Part shown: one piece after another, positions 1 through 9,428 of the stretch | Layout: every line of letters begins with the position of its first letter | Numbering within the stretch: the stretch's first letter is position 1 | DNA from: Desulfuromonadales bacterium | GTDB lineage: Bacteria; Desulfobacterota; Desulfuromonadia; Desulfuromonadales; Syntrophotaleaceae | Length of the DNA: 45,944 bases | Reading direction: 5' to 3' | Assembly (NCBI GenBank): GCA_003561875.1 | Contig: PWVL01000071.1 | Coordinates: forward strand, 1-45,944 | Notes under the pieces: generated by a model | Seen by the model: the letters and a program-made list of their open reading frames with translations, nothing else | Databases searched by the model: none | Told to the model about the DNA's origin: nothing | Translations under genes and position numbers: made by a program

Positions 1-598
1 GCAGGGTGTCGTCGGCCTGTTGCACCTCCAGCGGTTCAAGATGACGGCCTTCCAGTTTGCGGTAACGCTCCACGCCGCTGTTGGTGACGGCGCCGTCCAG
101 GGCGCTACGCACCGTCAGGCGTCCCGACCAATCTTCGGCGGTGAGTTGGACTTCCAGCGCCGCCAGGTGAGGATTGGCCATGCTGACCAGGCGCCGTTCC
201 TGCCAGCGCGTTGTGCGGCCGGCTCGGTCTCGAAACCGCAACTTGCGGTACAGCACGCCGCAACGCAGATTCAGCCTTTGCCGAAAGGACAGCAGTTCCA
301 TGTTCTCAAGCTCAAACCACCCCTCCCCGTCAATGCTGAAGGTCAGAGGCAACCAGTTAGGCAGATTGACCAGGTCCTCGTTTTCGATTTCACGCCCGGC
401 TACGGTGGAAGTCAGGCGATTGTAGCCGCCTGCCATGTAGGTGCCCGGATAATGGGTGCCGTCGGCGCAGCTGTCGGGGGCGGCGCCGCGGGTAGCGAAG
501 TAGCCGTTGCCCAGAGTGCAAAGGGCTTCGCGCAGTCCTTCCTGCTTCGGATTGAACCCGTCGTAGACCAGCGTCCATTGGCATTCATCGTGAGTCAT
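1..598 (-). CDS. Glycoside hydrolase family 65 protein (trehalose/maltose/kojibiose phosphorylase-like), N-terminal part; runs off the window edge
   Basis: Own translation from ATG at 598: MTHDECQWTLVYDGFNPKQEGLREALCTLGNGYFATRGAAPDSCADGTHYPGTYMAGGYNRL..., typical GH65 N-terminal domain (LGNGYFATRG; HYPGTYMAGGYNRL). Not in the ORF track because it is open at the window edge. Confidence 0.88.
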   Translation of the reverse strand, partial: MTHDECQWTLVYDGFNPKQEGLREALCTLGNGYFATRGAAPDSCADGTHYPGTYMAGGYNRLTSTVAGREIENEDLVNLPNWLPLTFSIDGEGWFELENMELLSFRQRLNLRCGVLYRKLRFRDRAGRTTRWQERRLVSMANPHLAALEVQLTAEDWSGRLTVRSALDGAVTNSGVERYRKLEGRHLEPLEVQQADDTL

Positions 599-2189
599 CT
601 GCAACCTCCCCGGAAACCGTCGGCTCGCCAAGGATGCCGGTCAGCCATGCGAGAAAACCGCGCACCTCTTCGATGTCGGCGACGGCGTAATCGGCCGCCG
701 TCGGGCGCTGATCCTCACCGCGCACGACGATTGTCAGGCCGTCTTCGGCCAGCGCTCTGAAGGCGTATTCGTCGGTGATGTCATCGCCCATGTAGATGGG
801 CAGGATTTCGGACCGGTCAAGCTGCAGTTGCTCCAGCAGCCACATCACCGCTTCGCCTTTGTTCCAGTCAAGATCGGGAAGGATTTCCAGCACCTTTTTG
901 CCTCGGCCTCGCAGCAGCTGCGGATGCTGTTCCAACACCTCTTCGACGATGGCCTTGAGATCCCCGACCCGGTTCTTTGCCACCTGGCGATAATGCACGG
1001 CCACGGAAAAGCGTTTGCGCTCTACGGAATGGCCTGCAATATCCGCCAGCTTTCGGCGCAACTCCTGTTCGGCCTCATCGAGCAGCGGCAGATACTCGAC
1101 GCCGCGCTCCATGCTCGTCACCTGGCCTTTCGGGCCGGCGATTTCAAACCCGTGACTGCCGGCATAATACAGGCTGTCTATTGCCACCAGTTTGCGTAGC
1201 ATGGCCAGGTCGCGGCCGCTGACGACCGCCACCGGGCAGCGCTCGGCCAGGGCGCTTACGGCGGCGCCCATGGCGTCGTCCAACAAAGCTTTGGTGTGGT
1301 CGCTGACAATGGGCGTCAGGGTGCCGTCATAGTCAAGAAAAACTACCGGCGACCGGCCCGACAACAGGCGGCGAATCTCCTTTTTCCGCTCCCGCACCGA
1401 AGGCAGATTGTCCAGGGTCTTGAGAATGATTCGACGATCCGGGCCGATACGCATTTCGCTCAGGTCGTTGATGACCAGATCGGCGCCGGCGGTACGCAAA
1501 GCGTCTGCGTGATCACCACGATCCACGCCGATGACCAGCCCAAAGGCTCCGGCGGCTCCGGCCTCAACCCCGGCCACGGCATCCTCGATCACGGCCGTCC
1601 GTGCCGGCTGAACTCCCAACTGCTTTACCGCCTCATGCAGCACGGCCGGGTCTGGCTTGCCGGGCAGGCCCAGGCGGGCCAGGTCGCCGCCATCAACGCA
1701 GGTGTCGAACAGATCGCTGACGCCGGCGCTTTCTAGCACCTTTGCGGCGTTGCGGCTGGCGGAAAAAACCGCAATGGGAATCCCCAGCCGCCGCAGATCA
1801 CGCAGCAGTTTGAGCGTGCCGGGAAAGGTTCGGACCCTGTTCTGCTGTAGCCATTCGTTAAAAAGCCGGTTTTTTCTGTACGCCAGGCCACAGACGGTCT
1901 GCTGCCGCGGATCGTCGTCTTCACTACCGTAGGGCAGTTCGATGCCCCGCGTCGCAAGGAAGTCGATGACGCCGTCATGGCGCGGCTTGCCGTCCACGTA
2001 CTGCAGGTAATCGCGTTTCCCATCGAAGGGCTGAAACACTTCCCCTCTGTCCGCTCTCCACTGCCGGAGGAATTCATCAAACATTTCTTTCCAGGCGGCG
2101 GCATGGGCCCGAGCCGTATCGGTGACCACGCCATCCATGTCCAGCAGCACCGCTTCGAGAGCGGGACCGTCGCTGTTGTAAGGGTTCAT
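585..2189 (-). CDS. Bifunctional beta-phosphoglucomutase-like HAD / trehalose-6-phosphate phosphatase (OtsB) fusion
   Basis: N-terminal HAD motif LLDMDGVVTDTA with KPDP and IEDAVAGVEAG; C-terminal second HAD VVFLDYDGTLTPIV...GDDITDEYAF typical of trehalose-phosphatase. Confidence 0.88.
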   Translation of the reverse strand: MNPYNSDGPALEAVLLDMDGVVTDTARAHAAAWKEMFDEFLRQWRADRGEVFQPFDGKRDYLQYVDGKPRHDGVIDFLATRGIELPYGSEDDDPRQQTVCGLAYRKNRLFNEWLQQNRVRTFPGTLKLLRDLRRLGIPIAVFSASRNAAKVLESAGVSDLFDTCVDGGDLARLGLPGKPDPAVLHEAVKQLGVQPARTAVIEDAVAGVEAGAAGAFGLVIGVDRGDHADALRTAGADLVINDLSEMRIGPDRRIILKTLDNLPSVRERKKEIRRLLSGRSPVVFLDYDGTLTPIVSDHTKALLDDAMGAAVSALAERCPVAVVSGRDLAMLRKLVAIDSLYYAGSHGFEIAGPKGQVTSMERGVEYLPLLDEAEQELRRKLADIAGHSVERKRFSVAVHYRQVAKNRVGDLKAIVEEVLEQHPQLLRGRGKKVLEILPDLDWNKGEAVMWLLEQLQLDRSEILPIYMGDDITDEYAFRALAEDGLTIVVRGEDQRPTAADYAVADIEEVRGFLAWLTGILGEPTVSGEVADDSR

Positions 2190-2515
2190 GGGCTACTCCT
2201 TGTATTTCTTTTCAATTGAGCAGGGCACCGTGTAATCGGATTTTCAGTCGGACGCGAGTCAGCGTAAGGGGCCGGCTACAACTATTCTGTCAGGTTCGGC
2301 AGAAAATAAAACCCGTTGAAGATAAATATTTTTCCTGGAAAGGGCAATCTTGGGAAAGGATGGAAAGCTATTCTGTTGGGGGTGGCGCTGCTATTCCCCT
2401 GGACAAACCATATCCCGCCATTGATTGGGCAGAACACCGAAGATCGGGACTAGCGGCGATCCGGTTGCAAAATTGATCTGGAAAGTAACGGACATCTGCC
2501 GCAGAACCTGACGCC

Positions 2516-3490
2516 TCAGGTCTTCCACTCCCTGCGACGCGCCTCACCCTGCGCCGCATCGACCTCGGACAGCAGCTCAAGATAAGCCTGGTAGCGCTCT
2601 TCGGCCAGGGCGCCTGTGCTCACCAGAGCGGTAACGGCACAGCCGGGTTCGGATCGATGTCGACAATCGCGAAACCGGCAACGGACCATCATCGCCGGTT
2701 CAAAACCGGGGAAATGGACGATCAGCTCCTCGACAACGATGTCGACCAGACCAAAGTCGCGGAAACCAGGGGTATCGATCAACTCGCCACCGCCGGGCAA
2801 CCTGTGCAGGGTCGCCACCGTGGTGGTATGACGGCCGACACCTCGGGCCTCGCGCAGAGCACCGACGGTCAGATCAAGATCAGGGCAGAGGGCGTTGAGC
2901 AGGGAGCTTTTGCCGACCCCGGTGGTACCGACAAACGCCCCGCGAAGTCCTTCTGCCAGAAACCGGCGCAAGGGATCAAGGCCCTTGGCCGTCTTGGCAC
3001 TGAGCAGAAAAACCGGAACGGACTCCCCGTAGAGATTCCGCATGTGGCGGTCCAGTTCCCCGGCCCCGTCGAGGTCAGCCTTGTTGACGATGATCAGAGG
3101 CCGCAACGCCGCCGCCCGAGCAGCGACAATCGCACGATCGATAAATCCTCGGGGCGGCGGCGGCTGAGGCGCCACCACCACGCCGAGCACATGAAGATTG
3201 GCGGCAACCAGATGCGGCGTTCCGCGCCCGTCACGGCGGCGCAGTTCGGTACTGCGGGGCACGCGCTCAAGCGCCTCGCCGCGCACCAGAACCGTATCCC
3301 CGACTACGTGGCCGGAGTTGCGCTTAACCCGCACCGGACGCTGCTCGCCGTCAGCAAAACGAACCTCGACGGCCACGCCGCGATGAGCGACAATCACCCC
3401 CTTTCGAGGGGGTAGGACCGACTCCCGGGGTGCGTTGCCACAACCGGCAGTATTGTCGGATTTACGACGCAAAGGATTTTCCTCGGCCAT
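2516..3490 (-). CDS. rsgA: Ribosome small-subunit-dependent GTPase A (circularly permuted GTPase)
   Basis: NKADL, then GTTGVGKSSLLNAL, DTPGFRDFGL, and Zn motif CRFRDCRHRSEPGC in permuted order. Confidence 0.93.
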   Translation of the reverse strand: MAEENPLRRKSDNTAGCGNAPRESVLPPRKGVIVAHRGVAVEVRFADGEQRPVRVKRNSGHVVGDTVLVRGEALERVPRSTELRRRDGRGTPHLVAANLHVLGVVVAPQPPPPRGFIDRAIVAARAAALRPLIIVNKADLDGAGELDRHMRNLYGESVPVFLLSAKTAKGLDPLRRFLAEGLRGAFVGTTGVGKSSLLNALCPDLDLTVGALREARGVGRHTTTVATLHRLPGGGELIDTPGFRDFGLVDIVVEELIVHFPGFEPAMMVRCRFRDCRHRSEPGCAVTALVSTGALAEERYQAYLELLSEVDAAQGEARRREWKT

Positions 3491-3499
3491 CGACTGGCC

Positions 3500-4726
3500 T
3501 CAGCGCTTTTTCTTTCTCTCCAGCTGCGCTTTCATCACATCCCCAAGAGTGCCCATGGAACCGCCGGCCGGTGCTTCCTGGTAAGAGCTTTGGCCGGGTG
3601 CAGCCTCCACTTCGCCGATCTCCTGACTCCCGGCCGCTACCGGCACCAGGGAGATACGGCGCTGCTCCGAATCGATCTTTTCGATGGTCACGGTCACCAC
3701 CTGGCCGGCATGAAGAGCTTCCTGAGCGTGCTTCAGGCGTCGTCCGCCCCCCAGGCGGGAGATGTGCAGCAAGCCGTCGATGCCGTCTTCCAGGGTAACA
3801 AAGGCGCCAAACTGGGCCACCCGCGCCACGGTGCCCGGGTAACTGCCGCCTTCCACATAGATGGAACCGACCTTGGACCAGGGATCGGCAAGTGTCTCCC
3901 GCAGCGAAAAGCTGAACCGATCCGCCTCCCAGTCGAGCTTCTTGACCTTCACCTCCAGTTCCTGGCCCGGCTGCAGCACCTGACCGATATCCTCGACCCG
4001 GCCGTAGCCGACTTCGGCAATGGGCAGCAAACCTTCGATGCCACCGATATCAACAAACGCGCCGAAGTCCCGCAAAGCCGTAACCACCCCCTTGACCACC
4101 ATGCCCTCTTTCAGGGTCTCCTGCAAGGATTCGCGTTGTCGAGCCCTCTCCTCCTCAAGCAGCGCCCGATGGGAAACGACCACGTTGCGTCCCTGCTCGC
4201 TGAACCGGGTGACGCGAAAGGGCCGACTTGTCCCCACGGGATTATCCTCCTCCCTTTGGCGACCAAGACCCAGTTGGGAGAAGGGGCAGAAGGCCCTCAC
4301 TCCTCCCGCCAGACGCACCTCGTAACCGCCCTTGATTTCTTTTTCCAGGCGACCTTCCACCGGAATCCCGCTGCGCCAGGCTTCCTCAATCTGGGCCGCC
4401 CCGGCCATTCCGGCGGCAATGCGGGTGGTAAACCGCAGCTCGCCGCCGGCGCGGGAGACAAAGTACGCCTTGATACGATCGCCCACGGCCAGCGTCGAAT
4501 TGCCCTCCTCGTTCTGGGCTTCGCGAAGGTCTAGAATCCCTTCGCCCTTTTGACCGACATCGAGAAAAATACATTGCCGGCCGATCTGCAGCACGGTCGC
4601 CTCCACCTGTTGTCCGGGGGAAAGCGCAACAGCGCCGATCAGACTCTCCTCCAGCAGTTCGGCAAAATTCTCCTCGCACTCCCGTTCCGGCTCGACCTGA
4701 TCGGTTTTTTCCTTACCTGCATCCAT
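3500..4726 (-). CDS. S1 RNA-binding domain protein (ribosomal protein S1-like, four S1 repeats)
   Basis: Repeats such as GVVTALRDFGAFVDIGGIEGLLPIAEV and GTVARVAQFGAFVTLEDGIDGLLHISRL; ATG at 4726 (MDAGKEK) preceded by an AGAGG SD-like sequence; the upstream ORF extension (to 4876) is unlikely to be coding. Confidence 0.85.
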   Translation of the reverse strand: MDAGKEKTDQVEPERECEENFAELLEESLIGAVALSPGQQVEATVLQIGRQCIFLDVGQKGEGILDLREAQNEEGNSTLAVGDRIKAYFVSRAGGELRFTTRIAAGMAGAAQIEEAWRSGIPVEGRLEKEIKGGYEVRLAGGVRAFCPFSQLGLGRQREEDNPVGTSRPFRVTRFSEQGRNVVVSHRALLEEERARQRESLQETLKEGMVVKGVVTALRDFGAFVDIGGIEGLLPIAEVGYGRVEDIGQVLQPGQELEVKVKKLDWEADRFSFSLRETLADPWSKVGSIYVEGGSYPGTVARVAQFGAFVTLEDGIDGLLHISRLGGGRRLKHAQEALHAGQVVTVTIEKIDSEQRRISLVPVAAGSQEIGEVEAAPGQSSYQEAPAGGSMGTLGDVMKAQLERKKKR

Positions 4727-5029
4727 GACATCCTCTTTCGGGTAGGCTTGCGTCACAACAACCAGGAGTTCTGTCGGGGTTTGTCGACAGATTATATAAC
4801 TTATTCGGATCCCGGGAGCAAGGTGCACCGCCAACAGCCGCCCGGCCGCGAAAATAATCAAGAAGAATCGAAGCAAATGGCGGCTTACATGTTGCCTTTC
4901 GAACCACCTTCTGGCATATATCTAATAAAGTCCTGTTGAACAGATTGCCGGGAAAACCCGTAAGCGTCACTTGAATTCATTCAAAGTAAAGCCTTGCCCC
5001 CATCATTTCTTTTTCAGGAAGGAAACGTT

Positions 5030-5419
5030 ATGGAAAACGAACAGACCACTTCCACCGAGCAAACCGCTGGTACCGAAACAACCGCCGCCGGACCCGTTGT
5101 CGCTGATCAGGAGTCCCGCAATCTTTCCCTGCTGATCTGGATTGGGACGATCTTTTTCGGATTTCTGCCCGGGCTGATCTTTTACCTGGTAAAGAAAGAC
5201 AATCCGTATGTCACTGATCAGGCCAAGGAAGCTTTGAACCTTTCCATCACGGTTATTTTCGTGACCATCGCCGGCACCATTCTCAGCCTTATTCTTATCG
5301 GCTTTCTGGTCATCTTTGCCGCCTGGGTCGGCAACACCGTGATCTGCATTCTCGGCGCCATCAAGGTGTCCGAAGGAAAGGAGTTCAAGGCGCCCTTCAT
5401 TCTGCGTCTGGTAAAATAG
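5030..5419 (+). CDS. DUF4870 domain-containing membrane protein
   Basis: MENEQTT...RNLSLLIWIGTIFFGFLPGLIFYLVKKDNPYVTDQAKEALN...; ATG at 5030 preceded by AGGAAGGA. Confidence 0.82.
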   Translation: MENEQTTSTEQTAGTETTAAGPVVADQESRNLSLLIWIGTIFFGFLPGLIFYLVKKDNPYVTDQAKEALNLSITVIFVTIAGTILSLILIGFLVIFAAWVGNTVICILGAIKVSEGKEFKAPFILRLVK

Positions 5420-5462
5420 ACCGACCTCTTCGGCTTGAACATGGAGACCTTCACAGCAAAGA

Positions 5463-5510
5463 CAAAGGCCGGGCTGCCGCATAGATGACTGCGACCCGGC
5501 CTTTGTTTCC
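5463..5510 (+). terminator. Rho-independent terminator after the DUF4870 gene
   Basis: CAAAGGCCGGG...CCCGGCCTTTG 11-bp stem followed by TTTCC; near-symmetric, so possibly bidirectional. Confidence 0.65.
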
Positions 5511-5555
5511 GAAAAATCAAAATCATCCTGAACCCTCGCCGGCCTGTGCGGCAAG

Positions 5556-6017
5556 CTATCTCGCCGCGCCTTCCACTGAACGTATGTAGGCTTCGAATTC
5601 CGCCAGATGTTCCCTTTCGTTCTGCACAATGCATGAAAACATCCGTGCGATTTTCTCATCAAGCACTTCGACGGCAAGGTTTAAATGCACCTCCAGCAGG
5701 TCCTGTTCCAGTTTTTTCGAAATTCTCAACGCTTCCTCTTCCTTGATACCTGAGGTTTTAATCCCCGCAAGGATGCTGCGAACCCGGGCCAGGTATTGAT
5801 CGGCCTGCACTCGGGAGAGCTTTTCCAGAACCTGCGCTTTGTCGAGGTTGACACGAGCAAAAAACCGAATATCCCGGGCGTGCCGGTCTTCATCCTCCGC
5901 CATTTTGATCCAGATATCACGAAGAATTATCGGGCATGCCACCTGATCGGCAAAATATCGGTAGATATCGCCAATAACCCCTTCAATCTCCGCGCAGGTA
6001 TTAAGCAGCAGCCGCAT
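5556..6017 (-). CDS. Ferritin-like / rubrerythrin-type diiron domain protein without a rubredoxin domain
   Basis: EIEGVIGDIYRYFADQ...MAEDEDRHARDIRFF...EVHLNLAVEVLDEKIARMFSCIVQNEREHLAEFE; AAGGAG 7 nt upstream of ATG at 6017. Confidence 0.65.
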   Translation of the reverse strand: MRLLLNTCAEIEGVIGDIYRYFADQVACPIILRDIWIKMAEDEDRHARDIRFFARVNLDKAQVLEKLSRVQADQYLARVRSILAGIKTSGIKEEEALRISKKLEQDLLEVHLNLAVEVLDEKIARMFSCIVQNEREHLAEFEAYIRSVEGAAR

Positions 6018-6094
6018 CCCCAAGCTCCTTTTCGCTGAAAATTCGGTCTCTCAAGCATCCCGGGGAAGAAGACGACCTCGGGCGACCCTTTTGA

Positions 6095-6592
6095 TCACGG
6101 CAAACAGCAACCGCCGTTGAAAAAAGCTTCACCCGCCAGCCGGTGCAGTTCAAAGGCCATATCCCGCAGTTCCTGGCGCACGACCCTTTCGGTGGTTTCC
6201 GTCGTTGCACGGAAGGGCGGCAGCTGCTCCGCAGTGCGTGGCTGCGCCAGGCCGAAGATGAGCAGAGTACCGTCCGGGGCGCTACGCACCTGAAATTCGC
6301 GGATCTCGCTGGGGTCGATCTGCAGGTGGGTTTCTTCGCGCACTTCACGGGCCCCGGCTTCCTGCCAGGTTTCTCCGAGGTCGATAAATCCCCCGGGGAA
6401 CGCCCACTTGCCACGACCCGGCGCAATGCCCCGCCGAATGAGGAGCAGACCGGTATCGACAGGCACCAGCATGACCACTACCGGCAGGGGGTTGACAAAA
6501 CTCATGTTGCCACAGTGACCGCAAGTACGGGGCCAGGGTTGATCTGCAGCAAAAGGATGGCCGCAGTAGGAACAGTGTGAGTTCTTGAGCAT
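6095..6592 (-). CDS. NUDIX hydrolase with N-terminal zinc ribbon
   Basis: N-terminal CSYCGHPF...CGHCGN and Nudix box GGFIDLGETWQEAGAREVREETHL. Confidence 0.92.
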   Translation of the reverse strand: MLKNSHCSYCGHPFAADQPWPRTCGHCGNMSFVNPLPVVVMLVPVDTGLLLIRRGIAPGRGKWAFPGGFIDLGETWQEAGAREVREETHLQIDPSEIREFQVRSAPDGTLLIFGLAQPRTAEQLPPFRATTETTERVVRQELRDMAFELHRLAGEAFFNGGCCLP

Positions 6593-6603
6593 AAGCTTAA
6601 CCC

Positions 6604-7632
6604 CTAAAAAGTGTTGATCTGTCGGATAAAGGCATTGAGCAGGCCGTAGCTGCGCCGATTGAATTCGAAGGTCAGTCGGGGCAGGTGCAGCAGGTCGGGC
6701 TGATCCTTCTCCTGGGGCAGAGGCCCGGAGATCTGCAACCGGCTGCCAGCGACCCGAATCTCGGGAAACAGCCCCTCAAGAAGTTCCAGTTGGTCGTCGT
6801 TGAGTTCCTTCAGAAGACGAATCACCAGGGTGTTGCCGACAAACCGCATGGAGTGATAGACATGGTAAAACTCGTCGATCACCCGTACCGCCTCGTCCGC
6901 ACAACGGGTAATGGTGAAAAGGCTGAAGTCTTCCCCCGAGATCAAACCCCGCCTGAGCAGCGGATCCTTGATAAACTGGAGCAGTTTCTCCCAGTAACCG
7001 CCTTCTTCGTCGTCGATCAGGACCAGGGGAATGGGCGGGTTTTTGCCGGTCTGGGTCAGAGTCAGGGTCTCCATGGCCTCGTCAAGGGTGCCAAAGCCGC
7101 CGGGAAACAGTGCCACCGCCGCAGCTTCCTTGAGAAAAGCCACCTTGCGGTTGAAAAAATACTTGTAGGTGATGACGTTTTGACTGGACGACATGACCGG
7201 GTTGGTCTCCTGCTCAAAAGGCAGGCGAATGTTGACCGCAAACGAGTTTTCCGGGCCGGCTCCTTCGTTGCCGGCCTGCATGATGCCGCCACCGCCGCCG
7301 GTGATTACCATGTAGCCACGTTCCACCAGCTTCTCGCTGAACGACACGCATTTGGCGTACAGGGGGTCGTCGGTTTCGGTTCGGGCCGAACCGAAAATAG
7401 TGACTTTTTTTCGATGCCGATAAGGTCCGAAAACCTTATTGGTGTAGCGCATCTCTTTCATGGTGGTGCGCATCAGCTTCAGATCCGCCAGGTAATCGTT
7501 TTCACGGCCGGCTTTAAGCACACTGATAAGCATTTCCCTTATCATTTCAGGATGATGGACATCAGCCTGGCGCATGAGATCGTCAAGAAGTTCGTCAATA
7601 TGGCCGTTTCGACGGCCGTAATGTATCTCCAT
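6604..7632 (-). CDS. LOG family protein (TIGR00730-like Rossmann nucleotide-binding protein)
   Basis: VTIFGSARTE...MVITGGGGGIMQAGNEGA...ALFPGGFGTLDEAMETLTLTQTGK. Confidence 0.9.
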   Translation of the reverse strand: MEIHYGRRNGHIDELLDDLMRQADVHHPEMIREMLISVLKAGRENDYLADLKLMRTTMKEMRYTNKVFGPYRHRKKVTIFGSARTETDDPLYAKCVSFSEKLVERGYMVITGGGGGIMQAGNEGAGPENSFAVNIRLPFEQETNPVMSSSQNVITYKYFFNRKVAFLKEAAAVALFPGGFGTLDEAMETLTLTQTGKNPPIPLVLIDDEEGGYWEKLLQFIKDPLLRRGLISGEDFSLFTITRCADEAVRVIDEFYHVYHSMRFVGNTLVIRLLKELNDDQLELLEGLFPEIRVAGSRLQISGPLPQEKDQPDLLHLPRLTFEFNRRSYGLLNAFIRQINTF

Positions 7633-7641
7633 GGAACGTCC

Positions 7642-8196
7642 TTATCGGTGGAGGTGCACTGACGGGAATACCAGATAAGGGCGACCGGCCAGGGACGAGC
7701 TTCGAATCAGCAGCCCGCGCAGGCTGGAACCGGCATAGCGGCGGTCGAAACTCAGATAGCGGCGCCGTAGTTTCCCTTCAAGTTGCCGGAACTCATCATA
7801 TCCCGCCTCGCCCAGTGAATCAAGAATCCCCTCACAAACAAAGGTGATACAGTTAAAGGGGCGACGGGTGGCTTCAAGGCGGCAGCCGTCGGGACCAAGA
7901 AAGGGGCAGGGGCGGGAAAAATCAGCAAAGGGCGGCTCATCCCCGGCGCCCAGAAAGGCCAGCAGATTGACCAGAGTAAAATGGTTCTTGCCCTGATCGC
8001 AGCAGGCCCCCTGGCATTTTCGGCAGAAGTCGGGGCCCCTGCCCCGTCGGAACAGAGCGTCAAGCTGCCGCTGTAGCCGGGTGATGTGGGACAATTCCGA
8101 CGCTATCCAGTCTTTTTCCTCCTGCTCCAGGCCGGTGTATTCGGCGGCAACGGTCTGCAGGCAGGTCTGCCATTGGCTGGCAAGGGCTTCGGTCAT
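7642..8196 (-). CDS. YkgJ-like cysteine-cluster protein
   Basis: FCRKCQGACCDQGKNHF...CPFLGPDGCRLEATRRPFNCITFVCEG; CxxCxGxCC-type cluster. Confidence 0.7.
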   Translation of the reverse strand: MTEALASQWQTCLQTVAAEYTGLEQEEKDWIASELSHITRLQRQLDALFRRGRGPDFCRKCQGACCDQGKNHFTLVNLLAFLGAGDEPPFADFSRPCPFLGPDGCRLEATRRPFNCITFVCEGILDSLGEAGYDEFRQLEGKLRRRYLSFDRRYAGSSLRGLLIRSSSLAGRPYLVFPSVHLHR

Positions 8197-8210
8197 GGAG
8201 TTCCGCGATA

Positions 8211-8238
8211 GAAAAACGGCAGCGCAAAGCCTGCCGTT
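8211..8238 (-). terminator. Rho-independent terminator of rnpB
   Basis: Minus strand AACGGCAG-GCTTTGCG-CTGCCGTT followed by TTTC. Confidence 0.75.
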
Positions 8239-8247
8239 GGCAAAATT

Positions 8248-8656
8248 AGTGGCCGGACAAGGCCATAAGCCGGGTTCTGTACTCCACCTCGGTTACCCGT
8301 TGCGAAGCGACGATCATTCCTCTAGGGCCGTCGTTGCCGACGGTCTCAAGCAGCCAACCCGGGAGCTTCGGACGGGCCGTCCTCAAACGCTCCCCTATTC
8401 GGCCTTGCTCCGGATGGGGTTTACCAAGCACTCGACGTCACCGCCAAGCCTGGTGAGCTCTTACCTCACCCTTTCACCCTTACCTGCTCTCGCCGAAGCG
8501 GGGGCAGGCGGTCTGCTTTCTGTGGCACTATCCCTGGGGTCACCCCCGGTTCCCGTTAGGAACCATCCTGCCCTGCGGAGCCCGGACTTTCCTCCCGTAA
8601 GCCGCCGCCGAAGCGACGGCGAACCGGCGATCGTCTGTCCTTGTCCGACCACACTC
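8248..8656 (-). ncRNA. rnpB: RNase P RNA, bacterial class A
   Basis: Minus strand contains GGAGGAAAGTCCGGGCTCC (P4 5' region), ACAGAACCCGGCTTATGGCC near the 3' end, and a P1 helix formed by GUGGUCGGACAAGG with CCUUGUCCGGCCAC. Confidence 0.93.
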
Positions 8657-8717
8657 CTTGTTTTCCGGCTCTCCTCCAAAGGGACGAGGCCGGCCAGATT
8701 GTTCTTCAGAAACCCGC

Positions 8718-9428
8718 TCAGGCGTCCCTGACCACGAACAGCAGCCGATTACAGTGGGGACAAGTTTTAATGTCCTGTGCCAACAGCAGGCTGTTGAACA
8801 GTTGTGGCGGAAGGTGCATGTTGCAGCCGTGACAGGTGCCGTTGCGGGCCTCGACGACGGCAATGCCGCCCCGACGCTCCACAAGTAACTGATAGTTCCG
8901 CTGCAGATTTCTGGGAAGCGGTTTAAGCTGGGCCTGTCGCTGCTCCGCAAGGCTCTGCCGGTAGCCCTCAAAGGATTTGAGAGCCTCCTCGATCTCACGG
9001 CGACGTTCGAAGCTCTGGCTTTCCAGGGCATCCACGGTCTGCTGCTTTTCCTCCACCTCTTGTTGCAGACCCTGAATCTCGGCACGTTTCTGGGCGGACT
9101 GTTCCGTCAGGTCCCTGACCATTTTCTTGGCCGCATCCACTTCCTTCAGCACCGCCAGATATTCCTTCTGAGTCTTAATCTCCGGCAGGCGCTTTTCAGC
9201 CTTGACCACATTGGCCTGTTCGCGGTCAAGGGCCTGGCGTAATTCGGTTAATTTCCCCTCCGTCTCAGAGATGGATTCCTGCAAAGCTTCCATCATTTCC
9301 CGAATCCTAACCACCTCGGCGTCCATCGCCCGGCGCTCGGCCTCAAGGTTATGCTGATCCTGATCAATCCGGTTGAGCTTTTGATCAAGTTCCTGCAATT
9401 CTTTCAGAAGTGTTATCTGGTCATCCAC
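8718..9428 (-). CDS. Coiled-coil protein with C-terminal C4-type zinc ribbon
   Basis: Long heptad/charged region then CHGCNMHLPPQLFN...IKTCPHCNRLLF; GTG at 9428 (VDDQITLLK) has GGGAGG 7 nt upstream; the ORF is open to 9485. Confidence 0.85.
   Translation of the reverse strand: MDDQITLLKELQELDQKLNRIDQDQHNLEAERRAMDAEVVRIREMMEALQESISETEGKLTELRQALDREQANVVKAEKRLPEIKTQKEYLAVLKEVDAAKKMVRDLTEQSAQKRAEIQGLQQEVEEKQQTVDALESQSFERRREIEEALKSFEGYRQSLAEQRQAQLKPLPRNLQRNYQLLVERRGGIAVVEARNGTCHGCNMHLPPQLFNSLLLAQDIKTCPHCNRLLFVVRDA

Noticed and set aside
2216-2476. 86-aa plus-strand ORF between the HAD-OtsB gene and rsgA
   Set aside because: No SD, no recognisable family and atypical composition; I also checked the region for a c-di-GMP riboswitch-like consensus and did not find one.
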